Assembly: GCF_000003815.2 (NCBI RefSeq) | Contig: NC_049981.1 | Location: forward strand, 22,323,817-22,387,816 | Direction of reading: 5' to 3' | DNA from: Branchiostoma floridae | Taxonomy: Eukaryota; Chordata; Leptocardii; Amphioxiformes; Branchiostomatidae | DNA length: 64,000 nucleotides | In this document: one piece after another, positions 9,763-22,500 of the stretch | Numbering within the stretch: the first letter of the stretch is position 1 | Layout: each line of letters starts with the position of its first letter | Made by a program: the position numbers and the translations under genes | The notes under the pieces: generated by a model | Databases searched by the model: none | The model's input: the letters and a program-made list of their open reading frames with translations, nothing else | Told to the model about the DNA's origin: nothing

Positions 9763-10979
9763 TTTGGTCGGCCTAAATCGTCCCTAACCGTAAAACTGGT
9801 CTGCTTGCTCCGATCAGGTAGATGGTGGAATAGTTGTGTTTCAAATCACTTCGAACATTCATGTACCGTATTCGTGTTCTGGCACGAACCATTCTACGTA
9901 AAAGGAGAGAACATCTTGTAACAGCCTTTTATGTTCATGTGATGCGACACAGCAATGAGTCGATGACTTTATTTTGCATCAAACGAAAACAATTTGACCA
10001 CTTTCTAAACAGAATAATACATAAAGATTAGAATCTCGTTAGCAAAAATTCATCTTTTTCTACAAACTTTTAAGTTTACTGGAACATCTTTACCAGGAGA
10101 TAGAATGGTTCGTTCATATGACGTAATCTTGAGACAAATGACGTAGTTCTGTAGACAGTCGGGGCTTTTTGCACTGAGTGAGGCAGACACTGGCGGATTT
10201 TTTTCGGGATTTCTTAGTTGCAACACCTAATCGCACTGTAAAGGTGTAGTGTACAAGGATATAGACAGATGGGTGCATTGTGCACTGCGAACTAACTGGC
10301 GGAATCCTCCAGACTTGCTACTCCGTATGTGTAGCAACTCACAGCTCAGACCCTGGTATCGTGTTTCATATAATGTAACGTTGGCCTCAAGCTGAAAGTT
10401 ACAATAGCTCTTGTACCCACTGCAAAGTTTTGAAAACAGCGTTCAGATCATGTTCTTTCAAATGCTCAAGTTAGATATTTGTGTCTTGCACTATTTACTG
10501 ATCTAGGAGTTGTTCTGTAACAAATTTGTTGAAGGAACATTCACTGAAGCAGCTAATCGTAACGTTACGTGATTTCGTTCTGAAGACACTCGCTAGGTGT
10601 CGCTTCAGTTCGTTGAATAAATCGACCTGCACATGATCACGTACGTCCTGTACTCGCTGCTACAAATCTCCAGATCGCTTGGAGCTGATACCGTCATATG
10701 CCAAGGAAGAATAACACCGCATCTCCAAATTTTCCTAGTAAAAATTCAGTAGAATTTAAACACAGACTTGTGTGTATAATCGAACAATTTACAATTTTCT
10801 TTACGATATGTTTAGCTGTTCTTCAATTAGTTCAATTCAATTCAGTTCTTTCTCCTAAAAAATTTGCCTGTTCCGAACTGTAAAAGTTGAAGGGCAGCTG
10901 TTAGGTACTGAACCAGTTCCGAACTAGACACGGGATAAGCTGATCCCATACTAGCCCCGCCTGAAAATTGAGCTGTGTT

Positions 10980-11630
10980 TAAGAATGGTCTCTACTGATC
11001 CAACAATTTTCAAGATGATACTTGCATGTACACGTAATATCAATGAATAATTACGTACGTCTAGTATTTAACGTACAGTACAAAAATACACAAGTATTGT
11101 GTATTCGAATATTCAGGGATGAGGCAGGATGTAGATATTGAGATTTCAAAATGATCTCTACCGAACCAACACAAATCATTTCTCAAGGTAAAACATGTAG
11201 CATCTAAACATACGTACTAGTACTAGTATTTATTATGTATTGTGTATTCTAATATTCAAGGATGAGGGAGGATGTAGATATTGAGATTTGAGAATGATTT
11301 CTAATGATTTCTAATGAACCAACACAAATCAATTTTCAAGGTAATACTTGCATACACACGAAGTGTGTAGCCTCCATAGCAGGCTTAGATAAAATGGGCG
11401 GCTATGAGAGAGGCCAGCAATCAGCGACCCAGTACAAAAAGAAATGGCCAGCAAAAGTGCCAAAAAAGCCCATAGAGAGCCTGCTATGGAGGCTACGAAG
11501 TGTGAATGAAATTTGCAAACGCACGTCTAGTATCTAACTTACACTACAAGAATACACATTCAAGCATCATGTATTCGAATATTCAAGGATGAGGGAGGAT
11601 GTACATATCAAGATTTGAGTGTTAAGCACC
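10980..11630. repeat. Diverged tandem repeat, about 140 bp unit
   Basis: The marker 'aggatgtagatattgagatt' recurs at about 11128 and 11269, with a weaker copy near 11596. Between them the units share 'ccaacacaaatca' and 'gtgtattcgaatattcaagg'. The last unit is lengthened by the inserted hairpin at 11368-11495. Confidence 0.65.
11368..11495. mobile_element. Hairpin MITE, family C, with 9 bp TSD
   Basis: Ends are TAGCCTCCATAGCAGGC and GCCTGCTATGGAGGCTA, and the interior is a near palindrome. The flanks carry a perfect 9 bp duplication, CGAAGTGTG, at 359-367 and 496-504 of this kilobase block (11359-11367 and 11496-11504). TSD length and long TIRs fit a Mutator-like non-autonomous element. Confidence 0.85.
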
Positions 11631-11854
11631 ATAAGGCGACCCTTCAGCAATGTAAACTGTTGTGTAATAGTAGGTGAAATGCTGTGTGAAAGAGTCCAGC
11701 TGAGCGTACACGAGTCTTGTAGGATGGTACAGCAGTGTACGGTTATCTAAGGTGAAGGTTGGACATTCAGGTAAGGAGATCTAGAGATCAATGCATGAGT
11801 TAGTCAGGCGTCTTGTAAACGGTCAGGTGGCTCAGACAGCATCCATCTGTATCT

Positions 11855-12195
11855 GTATCCATCTATATAGCCGGTATAACCGCCCTTCGGCGTAACACAC
11901 CAGCTTCTGTATCTATATCTACATGTATATAGCCGGTAAAACCACCCTTCGGCGTAACACACCAGCATCTGTATCTATAAAGCCGGTATAACCGTCCTTC
12001 AGCGTAACACACCAGCTTCTGTATCTGTATCTGTATCTATATAGACGGTAAAACCGCCCTTCGGCGTAACACACCAACTTCTGTATCTGTATCTATAAAG
12101 CCGGTATAACCGTCCTTCAGCGTAACACACCAGCTTCTGTATCTGTATTTATATAGCTTATAACCGCCCTTCGGCGTAAAACACCAGCTTCGCAG
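11855..12195. repeat. Minisatellite, family E
   Basis: About six units of roughly 55-65 bp, each built from 'gccggtataaccgcccttcg', 'gcgtaacacaccagcttc' and a variable run of 'tgtatc' hexamers. The same unit forms arrays at 28250-28600 and 31655-31880, in the opposite orientation relative to none of the genes consistently. Confidence 0.85.
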
Positions 12196-13182
12196 GCACG
12201 CGGCGCGGCAGCAACTGGTTATATTACACTGAACGATCCGTCACACCTAACTTTTGCACATTTATCTGCAAGCGCTCTTTAAAACTATTCAGGGTAGATG
12301 CCCCTACTGTGCTTGGTGATAACAAGATCCACTCTACGATAATTCTGCGAATTTTTGAACACATCAATCCTAGGTTGGTAACTCTGGTACTTGAAGGCTT
12401 GACTGTTTCTTGTTCTTTTTTGAGCTGGTATTAAATTTAGATACTTATCCGTCGGCACGTCCGCCAGTTTATTGGTCATTTTGTACATCATGCAAAGTCT
12501 GGACATCCACTGCCTTTCTTCGATGAAATTCAGTTCCGTCAATCGTCAGTGAAGTTTATTTATAGTCGCAGTTTATTGGATGATAAACATTGCAGAATCT
12601 ATTCTTAGGCATTGTAACAAACAATGCAGAATCTATTCCTAGGTTGCATAATAATCAATGAAGAATCTATTAATATCCTTAGGCTATGTAATAAACAAAC
12701 AATGACGAATCTATTCTTAGGCTACATAAGGTCAAACTCCTGTACCACTACAATCTTTAAGCCTTGGAGTACCTTCATACAAGTTACCTGTATATCAATT
12801 TCATTTCTATGTGGTTTATTCTATATATTACTTTGTTGCCCTTGTGCTTTGCTTGTCTATATTTGTTTCCAATATACTTTTGTAATGCACTATGTTGTTG
12901 GTGACACGAAAATAAGCTGTGAGCTTGAGTTTATCGTTATAATGTCCTGCATTTAAATGATGTAATAAAAAAAAAAACACCTCCGGCACTTTACAGATCC
13001 CATCACACCTACCGAAAAGAGCAGGGTTTTCTTTCCGATGTGAGTGGATCAAATTTATCTATCCGGCTTTATGCAGCCGCAAGTTACACCTTACTAAAGG
13101 TAGTTTACAAGTTATTAATTAAAAGACAAACAAACAAATAAACAAACAGAGGAATGCCAGTCGCGCTCACACCCATCAACTC

Positions 13183-13188
13183 TTTATT
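13183..13188 (-). terminator. Poly(A) signal of the CEMIP-like gene
   Basis: AATAAA on the - strand, 37 bases after the TGA stop at 13227-13225, a short but workable 3' UTR. Confidence 0.6.
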
Positions 13189-13224
13189 GATAAATTAGAC
13201 TCCCTTCCTCCACGTGACGATAAC

Positions 13225-13517
13225 TCAGCCCATGAGCGGGATCTTGGTGTAGATCTGTGCCGGACCCTGACCGGACGGCAGGTTGACTTGCTGGATCCAG
13301 CTGGGCCACACCGTGCCCTTAAAGCCAACCATGGCGAAATTGCCTAAACAAAAGAAAGAATAACATCATGATGCACAGAGGGATGAGGATATAGCAGCTA
13401 TAGCACCGATGTAGCCTGGAGTCCAGTCATGTTAGCTTTGATCCGCTTCAATCGGTCGATGTTATTATATTTCAGCCATACCATAGGTATGGTGAAATAT
13501 ATTGTATTCGTAATGTT

Positions 13518-13552
<35 letters not shown>

Positions 13553-16500
13553 CCTGTCAAATCTTCAGAACACGGTATCTCCCTTGTTCCTCAACCGAAT
13601 GACTTGAAATTTGGCACAAGGGTAGAGTGGGCCAATACCCTCGGACGTTTTTTTCATTTTTTCCATATCTGTCTCTTAAATGATTTTATTAAGGTTTTTT
13701 GGTCATCTTAAGACCAAAACTGTATATTTGGGCCCCCTGTACCCTGGTATTATAACCGAATGAGCTGAAATTTGGTACAGATGTGCCTTGATAAGTCCCC
13801 CATATAGATTCAATATCAGTTTTGGTGTACAGTATAACAAAATACTTATTTTTGCGATTTTTTGGTCATTTTTTTTACCAAAAAAGGACACTTTTGGCTC
13901 CTGTACCTTGGTTTTAGAACCGGATGACCTGAAATTTAGTATAGGAGTGCCCTAGACATATCCGCACATGGATTCAATAACACTTGAGGCATACGGTACA
14001 ATAAAATGCTCAATTTTGCGATTATTTGGCCATTTTATGACCAAAAAGTACACTTTTGGCTATTGTGCTCTGGTTTTAAAACCAAATGACCTAAATTTTG
14101 GTAAAAGGGTGCACTAGATATTTATTCAAATGACACATGTATAATTTTTGTCATAGACTACGTCAAAATGATATATTTGGGGATTTTTTTGTCATTTTCC
14201 AATAGCCAGAGGGGTCAATGACCTTAAGGTCGTTGACCCCCAGCTGCAGATTGGACCTACTGGCATATATGTCTATTTAATCTAATTAGATAGGTAACCA
14301 ATCACTTAGCCTGAATCTATATCCTAAAGAGGGGGGTGGCAGCCAATCAGCGAGCCCGGTGTTATCTGGAAGAGTCCATTCTTACACGGAGGGGTTCGTT
14401 TTTTTTTTTAAATTCATCATTGGACTGGTGAAGTCTTTCAGTGGATGCATTTTTGGACAGGTCTATTTTGCAATTTTACAGAATGTGTGCTGGAAGAGTC
14501 TATTCTCGCACGGAGGGGGGATTTTTCAAAATTCATATTTTGGACTTTGGTGACTTCTAGTTTGTCAAAGTCTTTCAGTAGGGTTATTTTTGGACTGGTC
14601 TAATTTGCAATTTTACATGGGTGTTCTGGAAGAGTCCATTCTTGCATAGAGGGGGCTTTTTCTTAAATCCATTTTTTGGACTTCAGTGATTATGTCAAAG
14701 TCCTATTTTAGCGGATGTATTTTTGGACTGCTCTACTTTACATGGAAGAGTCCATTTTTTGCACACGGAAGGGGGATTTTTTCAAATTCAGTTTTGAACG
14801 GGTGATGATTCAAAATTCAATTTTAGTGGAAGTGTTTTTAGACTGGTCTATTATACCTTTTTATGCACTGGGACCTTTTTTGCTAAATTCAATTTTGGAT
14901 TTGGTTTCTTATTCAAAAGGCCAAGGTTTCAGTGGGAGTATTTCTGGACTGGTCTATTGTGCAAATTCACATAGGGTGCACTGGAGTCCATTCTTGAACG
15001 GGGGAATTTTGTAAGACTCATTTTTGGGTTAAACCGTCATTAGTAAAAGTGATTTTTCAAATGGGTGATTTTGAAATAGCCTATTGTTGCATGGGGAGGG
15101 AGATGGCTGAAATATGCTGTATTTGCTCTCAAGCAAATGTCGGCCTTTCTAGTTATTGTTTTCATTGGGTGGGCCGGGTATTCTATCTTCGCAGCCAGGG
15201 GCTGAATTGTTACGAGCGTACAATAGATGTAGCTAAATCGACTGCCATTCGGCGGTAATTCAGGCGACCTCAATACGACTGTAATTGCCCCAGGTGTAGC
15301 CATAGGACAGTAGGAAAACTGAGTGCAACTAACAAGCAAGTATCAACGATCTTAACCCTATTCAGACCGGGCTTTTTTGGTCATCCCTGGACCGGGGGGG
15401 GGGCTTTTGAGGCCCTCCACTTCTAAGTCCTATAACTCTTGAACGACGTACCGTAAGGCCACCAAATTTTTAGGACATAATGTCGACGTAATATCTAACA
15501 GATAAGTGACGTTTGACGTTACGTTGACGTAAGATTAATTATGACGTCATCAATTTGATTATATTGGCCAAACCCATGGAAAAAGGGTATTCTCAGAAAA
15601 CTTCAAGTTATGCTACAAAAATGTAACAACAAGTGCAGATAACATAATAATAATGTTTGTTACGCCTTGCGTTGCCAATAGCAACATCAATGACATCAAT
15701 ATGACGTCATAAAATGACGTCATGCACCTCTAAGATACGTGTTGGGCTCCGCCATATTATATCCACCACCTTGAATTTTTTTCAATACTTTTTTTGCAAC
15801 AAATCATCACAAAGGGCAATGGAAATAGACTAAATTCATTCATTTAGATGGTTTTTGATGAAAAAATACCAGGTAGTTACAAATTTTAAGGGATAATTAG
15901 CGTGTTATTCTTGATCTGGCCATTCGGTCCGCCATCTTGGATTTGGGGCTGATGACGTCATCAAATTAGCATAATTTATGCATATATAATTATGAAAGAT
16001 ATGCTAAATAATATAAGGTTTTATTTATGTAATAAAATCGCAGCAATATAGCAAATAAATGTGAAAAATACATTGTTAGAACCAAAAATAGTGATTTTCA
16101 AAAGCCCCCCCCCCCCCCGTCCGAATAGGGTTAAAAGATTTACAGATCTAGAGGGTGGGCATGAGATGGTGGATACAGCATACCTCTATTGCCTGTCTTT
16201 ACAGGCTCCTGGGCTCCGATCTCCTTCAGTGCAACTAGGCACTCTACGGCGTATTGACTGGGTTCGTCACTTGTAGCCACAAGAACGATTGAGCTGAGGA
16301 AGGTACAGAATGATTATGTTATGATTGGCGATTGATAACAAGTTTCACACATACAAATGCATTATGTCTTAAGTGTTCCAAACTGAAATAAAACATCTTC
16401 ATGTTTACGTAGTCTTTTGCGCGGTCGTTGAAGCTATAAAATCGATAAACATTCCGTTGCCCCTTATATACAGTGTGTCTGTAGTTCCGAAATAATTCAG

Positions 16501-19500
16501 GTATCACACTTATATGCACTGTAAGCCGTAAGCTAACAGCAAATGTGTTGCTTAGAATTGAGGGTGACAGCTATCTACTTGTACGTACGGTTCTATCAAA
16601 GCGCATGGCAAGCATTAATTAAATACGTGGTATTCATTCCATTTCATACGGTGCTATAAAACACCAACTACTTTGTGGATCTTCTCTTTTCAACTATACT
16701 ACACGTTGTATGATAACTTCCACAAATTAATTTGTAGAAGTTATCATATTATGACCCGTTAATTGACCCTCGATATATCTTTGTAAGTTTCTTGTTCGAT
16801 GGCGGCACTATCAACATAAGTTCACCGTGAGTGCGCCGCCATCCAGTCTGTATTCGTTTATATATGTTTGCTTGATAAATAGTACGTTGTAATTACTTTG
16901 ATGCAATGTCGTTCCGTATGAAGTCTGCCATTGCCACATCTGATGCAGGGCTGCTGTGCGTGTCAAAGGTCAGTTCGCGCGTGACGTCACCTGTCAGGGC
17001 GTCAACGCTGATGACGTGGTACCCTCGGTGGTTGTTACCGTGCCGGACTCCGTCAATCTGAAGAACCAAATTTAAAACTAAAGTAAGTTTGATTTGATTT
17101 ATTGACATTGCAGACTGTGCAATTAGTATTGGGTGCCAACACATACATACATTTACACTTCTCAATGAATACACATAATTAACTCAACTGGTTAATGTAT
17201 ACTTCAAATGAAACAACAAGAAATCGAAATAAACAAAACAAAACAAAGACAAACCTTCTTGAGCAGAACATAAGATAAACTCGAGTTTGATCATAACTGG
17301 TGTTGGAATTTGGAATACATTAGGGAGTACGTTTTGCACGAAGTCGACTCGATATCCCTATTGAAAATACCCTGTTTTTTAAAAACAACAGACATAGGTT
17401 ACTCTGCCAATAAAGGTGACCTAGAGTTACACGTGTACCTCGATATAGGATTTATGGCCTTGGAAGATTTCCAACCACCCTGCTGACAGGACGGTTACTT
17501 CCAGAAATCTCATGTTGTCGACACTGACGATTGGCTCCTGCAAAGTAATAAGTCAGTTGTTATCAGTTTTTGTATTTTGCATTTGCAAAGGTGTCGTTGA
17601 TTACAAAGACGTCTCGACTAAATATTCATGTAATGTCCTGACGCAATTCAGTCGTCTTGGCGGCCATGTTTTTAGACAATGATACCTGTTTTTCGAAATA
17701 AACCATCCATATAACAAGTGCGGGGGACGGGTGGCGATACAGGCTTCCAGTCACATATGACCCACTTCAGTAGTCACGTGACTGTTTGCAAGGCTTCGTG
17801 TTAACGATAGTGGGTCATTCATAATCTACAAGCAGATCCTACCGTAGCATAAGATAATATCAATTTCAAACGCTGCCAGAGGAGTGAAGCCGGCCTAGGA
17901 GTGTATTTGGCTGCAAATGTACACCTCTTGGCTGACTACACTCCTTGGCCAGTTTAGTACTATCTTATGCCATCGTAGGATCTGCTTGGAGATTAGGCCA
18001 TTCATTCTGAGGAGGACCGTAGATAATACGTCAATGACATTGCTTGCCAGCTAAAAGCACCATCCTGTATGATAGCGTAAAGGTACGTGTTGCAAATCCC
18101 GATGTTTCTGAAATGCTGCGGTTATGTGTTTATTGTTTATTAAGAAACCTTTTAGCCCTTATGTGTGAGACATTAACTCACCGGAGCACCACAGCCGGAA
18201 CAGTCGAAGACCCCATCCGCAAAGCTCGGCATGGGGACAGTCTCTGTCGGGGTCAGGCTGTACGTGGGGTAAGCTGCTGCCGTACAGTCGCTGACTGTGT
18301 TACTCGTCATGGTGGCCGAGATGATGATCCTCTCACAGCCCATGTGTGAACAGTAGTTGTGGCCTTCCCGATCGTATTTAGCTCGTGCTTTCAGGAACAA
18401 CAGGCTGTAAGCACAGACAAAATCTGAATGTTTTGGACAACATAAATCCTGATATATTCTTCCTTACCCACTTATAGGTCTTAAGGTGGTATCTCACTGC
18501 ACTTTGGGCACAGGCGCGGCACTTCGGGTTTCGCCGATTTTTTTAATACTTTAGATATTGCGTAATACGTAAAAGTATGACTTAGAAGATAACAAATACA
18601 CAAAACGTAAGAAAATTTGTTCTTTATCTCTGATCATGAAATTCGTTGAGTAATCTTTCGAACCCCGCGGTGACCCAAGTGCAGTGAGATACCACCTTTA
18701 CCCATTGTCTCAATCTACCAGAAAAGGCCAATATTGACTTACCCCGTGCTTTCTTCAAAGTAGAACAGCTTGCCGTCGCCGCTCTCGACTTCGTGCAAGC
18801 TCTGTGCGGGGTGGATCTCCTCGTTGTGAAAGATAGCGCTCGGCACGCGCATCTCCAGTTGGTACCTCACTTGGAAGGTGGTTCCCGGAGGATAGCAGAG
18901 TCCCAATCGCAGCCAATCTCCGCTGAGGGGGGAGCACGAACGTTTAGATAATTGTTTGTTTGTTTCGCACATAAGGCCACAGCAAGTAAATTTTATGGAT
19001 GACATCCTATGCAGAGTGCAAAAATAATGAGATAGCGCGAAAAAAAAACAAGATGGCTAAAAAAAGCAAGATGGCTAAATTCTCAAAATAGACACCATAA
19101 ACGTCGTAACAAGATTTGAAGTGACGAATCGTGGTATCACAACAAATAAGGCATTTACTCCAGTATTAAAGAAGTGAACTCGTGTAGTAAAAGTGATACA
19201 AGTGTAGTGCACTGGTATCACTTGCCAAGCTGGCGACTACATTCATGGCTTCCATATTGGTGGCACTTTTACAACAATCCAACAAGTTTCACTTCTGCAA
19301 CTATAGTCATGGCTACCTCCCTAGTGTCACTATGATTATTAGGCTACAATTCAACAAGTTTGCCTATTTTGGTCTATCTGACTATCCCCGAAGAGGATAA
19401 TTTTTTTCTTCTGAAATCAGGCGACAATTAATGCGCGCGCTGATGCCATCCATAAAACTTACTTGCTGTGGCCTAAAGAATAAATAACAACAAAGTATAG

Positions 19501-22500
19501 AAAAGTAGATAAAAGTGCCGGAGGAGGGGAGAAGCCTGCTTGGCTTGTACAGAGCCCTCCTCCACTTAACGAGCTTTCTTAATTCACGGTTAATCTTAGA
19601 GGTCCGTTCAAATTCAACGTTTAAGCGTTGTCAGTAAATTAATTATGAAGCATACTGGTGATTCGAATCGTCGCTTTAACCGTATACAAGTGGCATGTTA
19701 CTTTTTTTTTTTTAGAATACATCGCCAGACGTCCCCTGTCTTGTCAGTATTCACAGCACCGTCCTAAATATACCATTAAGGGCGTGGTCACATAGCTGGT
19801 GCGGTCGTACGATCGCTAACTTCGGGCATTTTTGGAGGACAAAATGTACGTCTCCAGCAAAGTTCAACTGTCTTGGTACACAAAATGATTTTCTGAATCA
19901 ATGTCCGTGGTTGGTTGTGTCACAGCCTGGTTGAAAATCCTATGGCATCAAAATCGTACGACGATCGCACGACCTATGTGACCACGCCCTGAGCGTTACC
20001 AGCCTCCATACAGACCCTCAGGCTTAGGTCCCATTTCTAACACGGAGCTTGACCGGGATGTTTGCGAAAACGAAAAATGAAACTGTTTACCAAGGAATTT
20101 ATCAAATTATGCCCCTGACTATTTTTGGTAAGTTCTGTGTGTTTTGTTGCCTTTCTTATCATATTTCCCGTTTCTAAAAGCTACCCGGCCGGGCCCCAAG
20201 TTGGGAATTGGGACCTAGGCCTTACCTGTCGAAGTTGATAGGGTAGATGGTGATCTGTTCTGGCGCCCGGCCGTCCCAGTGGATGGTGTAGGTCTTCTCC
20301 AGCATGACGGCAGGCTGGTACCTCTGGACATCAGCAGCGGCGCCTGTTGAATCCGTACCGTTCAGGACGAGTGGATAGTCGGGATACTCGTCACGGACAA
20401 GCGACAGGAACAGGTTGCCTGGCCGCTCCGCATGGATGAACAACTGTTGAAGGTAAAAAGTAAAAAAAATAAAAAATTGATATGTACGAAAGGCAATGCC
20501 TTTCACATATAATCTCCAAGCAGATCCTACGGTAGCATAAAATAGTACCAAAAGCTGTGGAAGGTAAAAAAGTAAAACAAACATGATGTGTACGACCCAA
20601 GTTGTAGCACTTGTGGCTAAAGTTCATCTGGCATATTGTAATGTATGAACAATGGATGGATAACTGTGCAAGGTAAAAAGTAAAAACATGATATGTACGA
20701 GCTTGTAGATTTTGTGACAAAACTTTATCTGGTATATACAGTTTTTAAAATCTTTATTTACATGTTCTTGCCCATATGGGCTAAATGCAGTGTCTACTCA
20801 ACGCAAGGTTACCAGTTTACAGACACCAAGGAGGTTCCCTCTTTCAACCTCCTTGCAGACACATCTAAGGATCATGTAGACGTACTTCTTGCCTACTGAA
20901 GAGAATTTTCTTTTTCACAATTCACCTCGAAGTCTGCACCTTCCCATAAGTGACCGTAAACTGGTCCTGCACGTAAACTGGTAACCTTGCGTTATTGTAC
21001 ACCCTCTGCCGTTGTTTTTGGAACGACCCATTGTAGATAGAAGAAGAAGATTTTAAAACGATTCTAATTACCTGTGCATACTTGCCACTGCAGATGTAGG
21101 CTCGCCACTCCGGCTTCTCCACACAGCCCGGGTTCCTCAGCACAAAGTTGTCCTGCCCGACTACATAGGTGTCAAGGTAGCCGGTGGTACTGCCGTCGAC
21201 ATCGTGGAAAATCTGTGTCTTGTCTCCGTCTAGGTTGTACCCTTGAAACCAGGGCAAGTTGCTACCGCCGAGAAACACGCGGCTCTGAACCTGAGAATTG
21301 TTGATCGTGCAACATTAGTTATAGTGAATATTCAACTCATGTCGTATCTGTATATGATATATTCAGTTTGTTCAGTTTTAGTCAGGTTTCTCACAATAAA
21401 GTTAACCCATCTGATGTACGGAGTTTATGTTAAACGCCTGTACATGTAGGATAGCCTGGGTACCACCCGGGTAGTAGTTTGCTCTCACATGGACGCTTCT
21501 GAGAAGCAGAGAAGCGACTGTTTATAGTGTATGATAACAGTCAGAACAGAAGAGACTGTACTAGTATAATGTAGAATAAACGTCGGAGCGAACTACAATC
21601 CGGCTGACACCCAGGCTACATGTAGGAACATTATTTCCTTACATCCTCAAACTTGATCCCTGTGAGGTTGTTCCTCGCCGCTGTTTGCAAATTAAAGCCA
21701 TTCAATGTGCAGAGGGTTTACGCAATGCTTGTACAACTATGAACATTATTTCCTTACATCCTCAAACTTGATCCCCCTGAGGTTGTTCCTCGGCGCTGTT
21801 TGCCAGTTGTTGTTCTGGAAGAACCCGATCGCGCTGCTCCAGCGGTTGTACTCCGGGGCAGAGGCGTACTTCTTGAAGGTGCAGCTTTCAGCCAGTGTGG
21901 GGCCGTTGTATACCTCTAGCCCACGCATAGGGAAATCTCTACAGGATATAGGAGTTTTCTTTCACACAACCAGTTAATCTCAACTTAGCTGACGTTTCGA
22001 TGCCTGTCAGGCATCTTCCTCAGAGCTTATAACTGGAGCTCTTCTTCTCGCCGCTATATATAGCCGGTGTAGGTGGCGCTTTCGTGACGAGGGGGTTTAC
22101 AGACTCAGCCACGTTTGGGATTGTGTTCTCGCCGCAAAAGCGCCATCTACATCGGCTACATATAACGGCGAGAAGCAGAACTTCAATTAAAATCTCTTAC
22201 AGACCAGTCGGAACACCGATATCGAACTTAAATACGGTCCACATATGATATAATATATCATATACAATCGTGTAGAGTTAGGAAAGAGCCCTTGATGATC
22301 CACGAGACGTTTTACGGTACATGTACATTTATGAGACCTTTACTCACGTGGCTTTAGGCAGGCTCCTCTCCATCGGTTTGACCCCTCCCATCCCCCAGAC
22401 ACTGGACCCGCTGGCAGTGCCCACGTTCTCACTCTCCCCGATGAAGATGCTGTTCCAGATCTTCTGGCTCGACCCTTCGTCGTTGGGGAATGTACCTTCG

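Larger units (their letters stand above)
9763..13182. other. Gene-free spacer with tandem repeats and a MITE
   Basis: No convincing exon is seen. It contains a tandem block of about 140-180 bp units (10980-11630), a family C MITE inserted in one unit (11368-11495), a minisatellite (11855-12195) and short A-rich tracts. A block of direct repeats around 'caatgcagaatctattc' lies at about 12590-12720. Confidence 0.6.
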
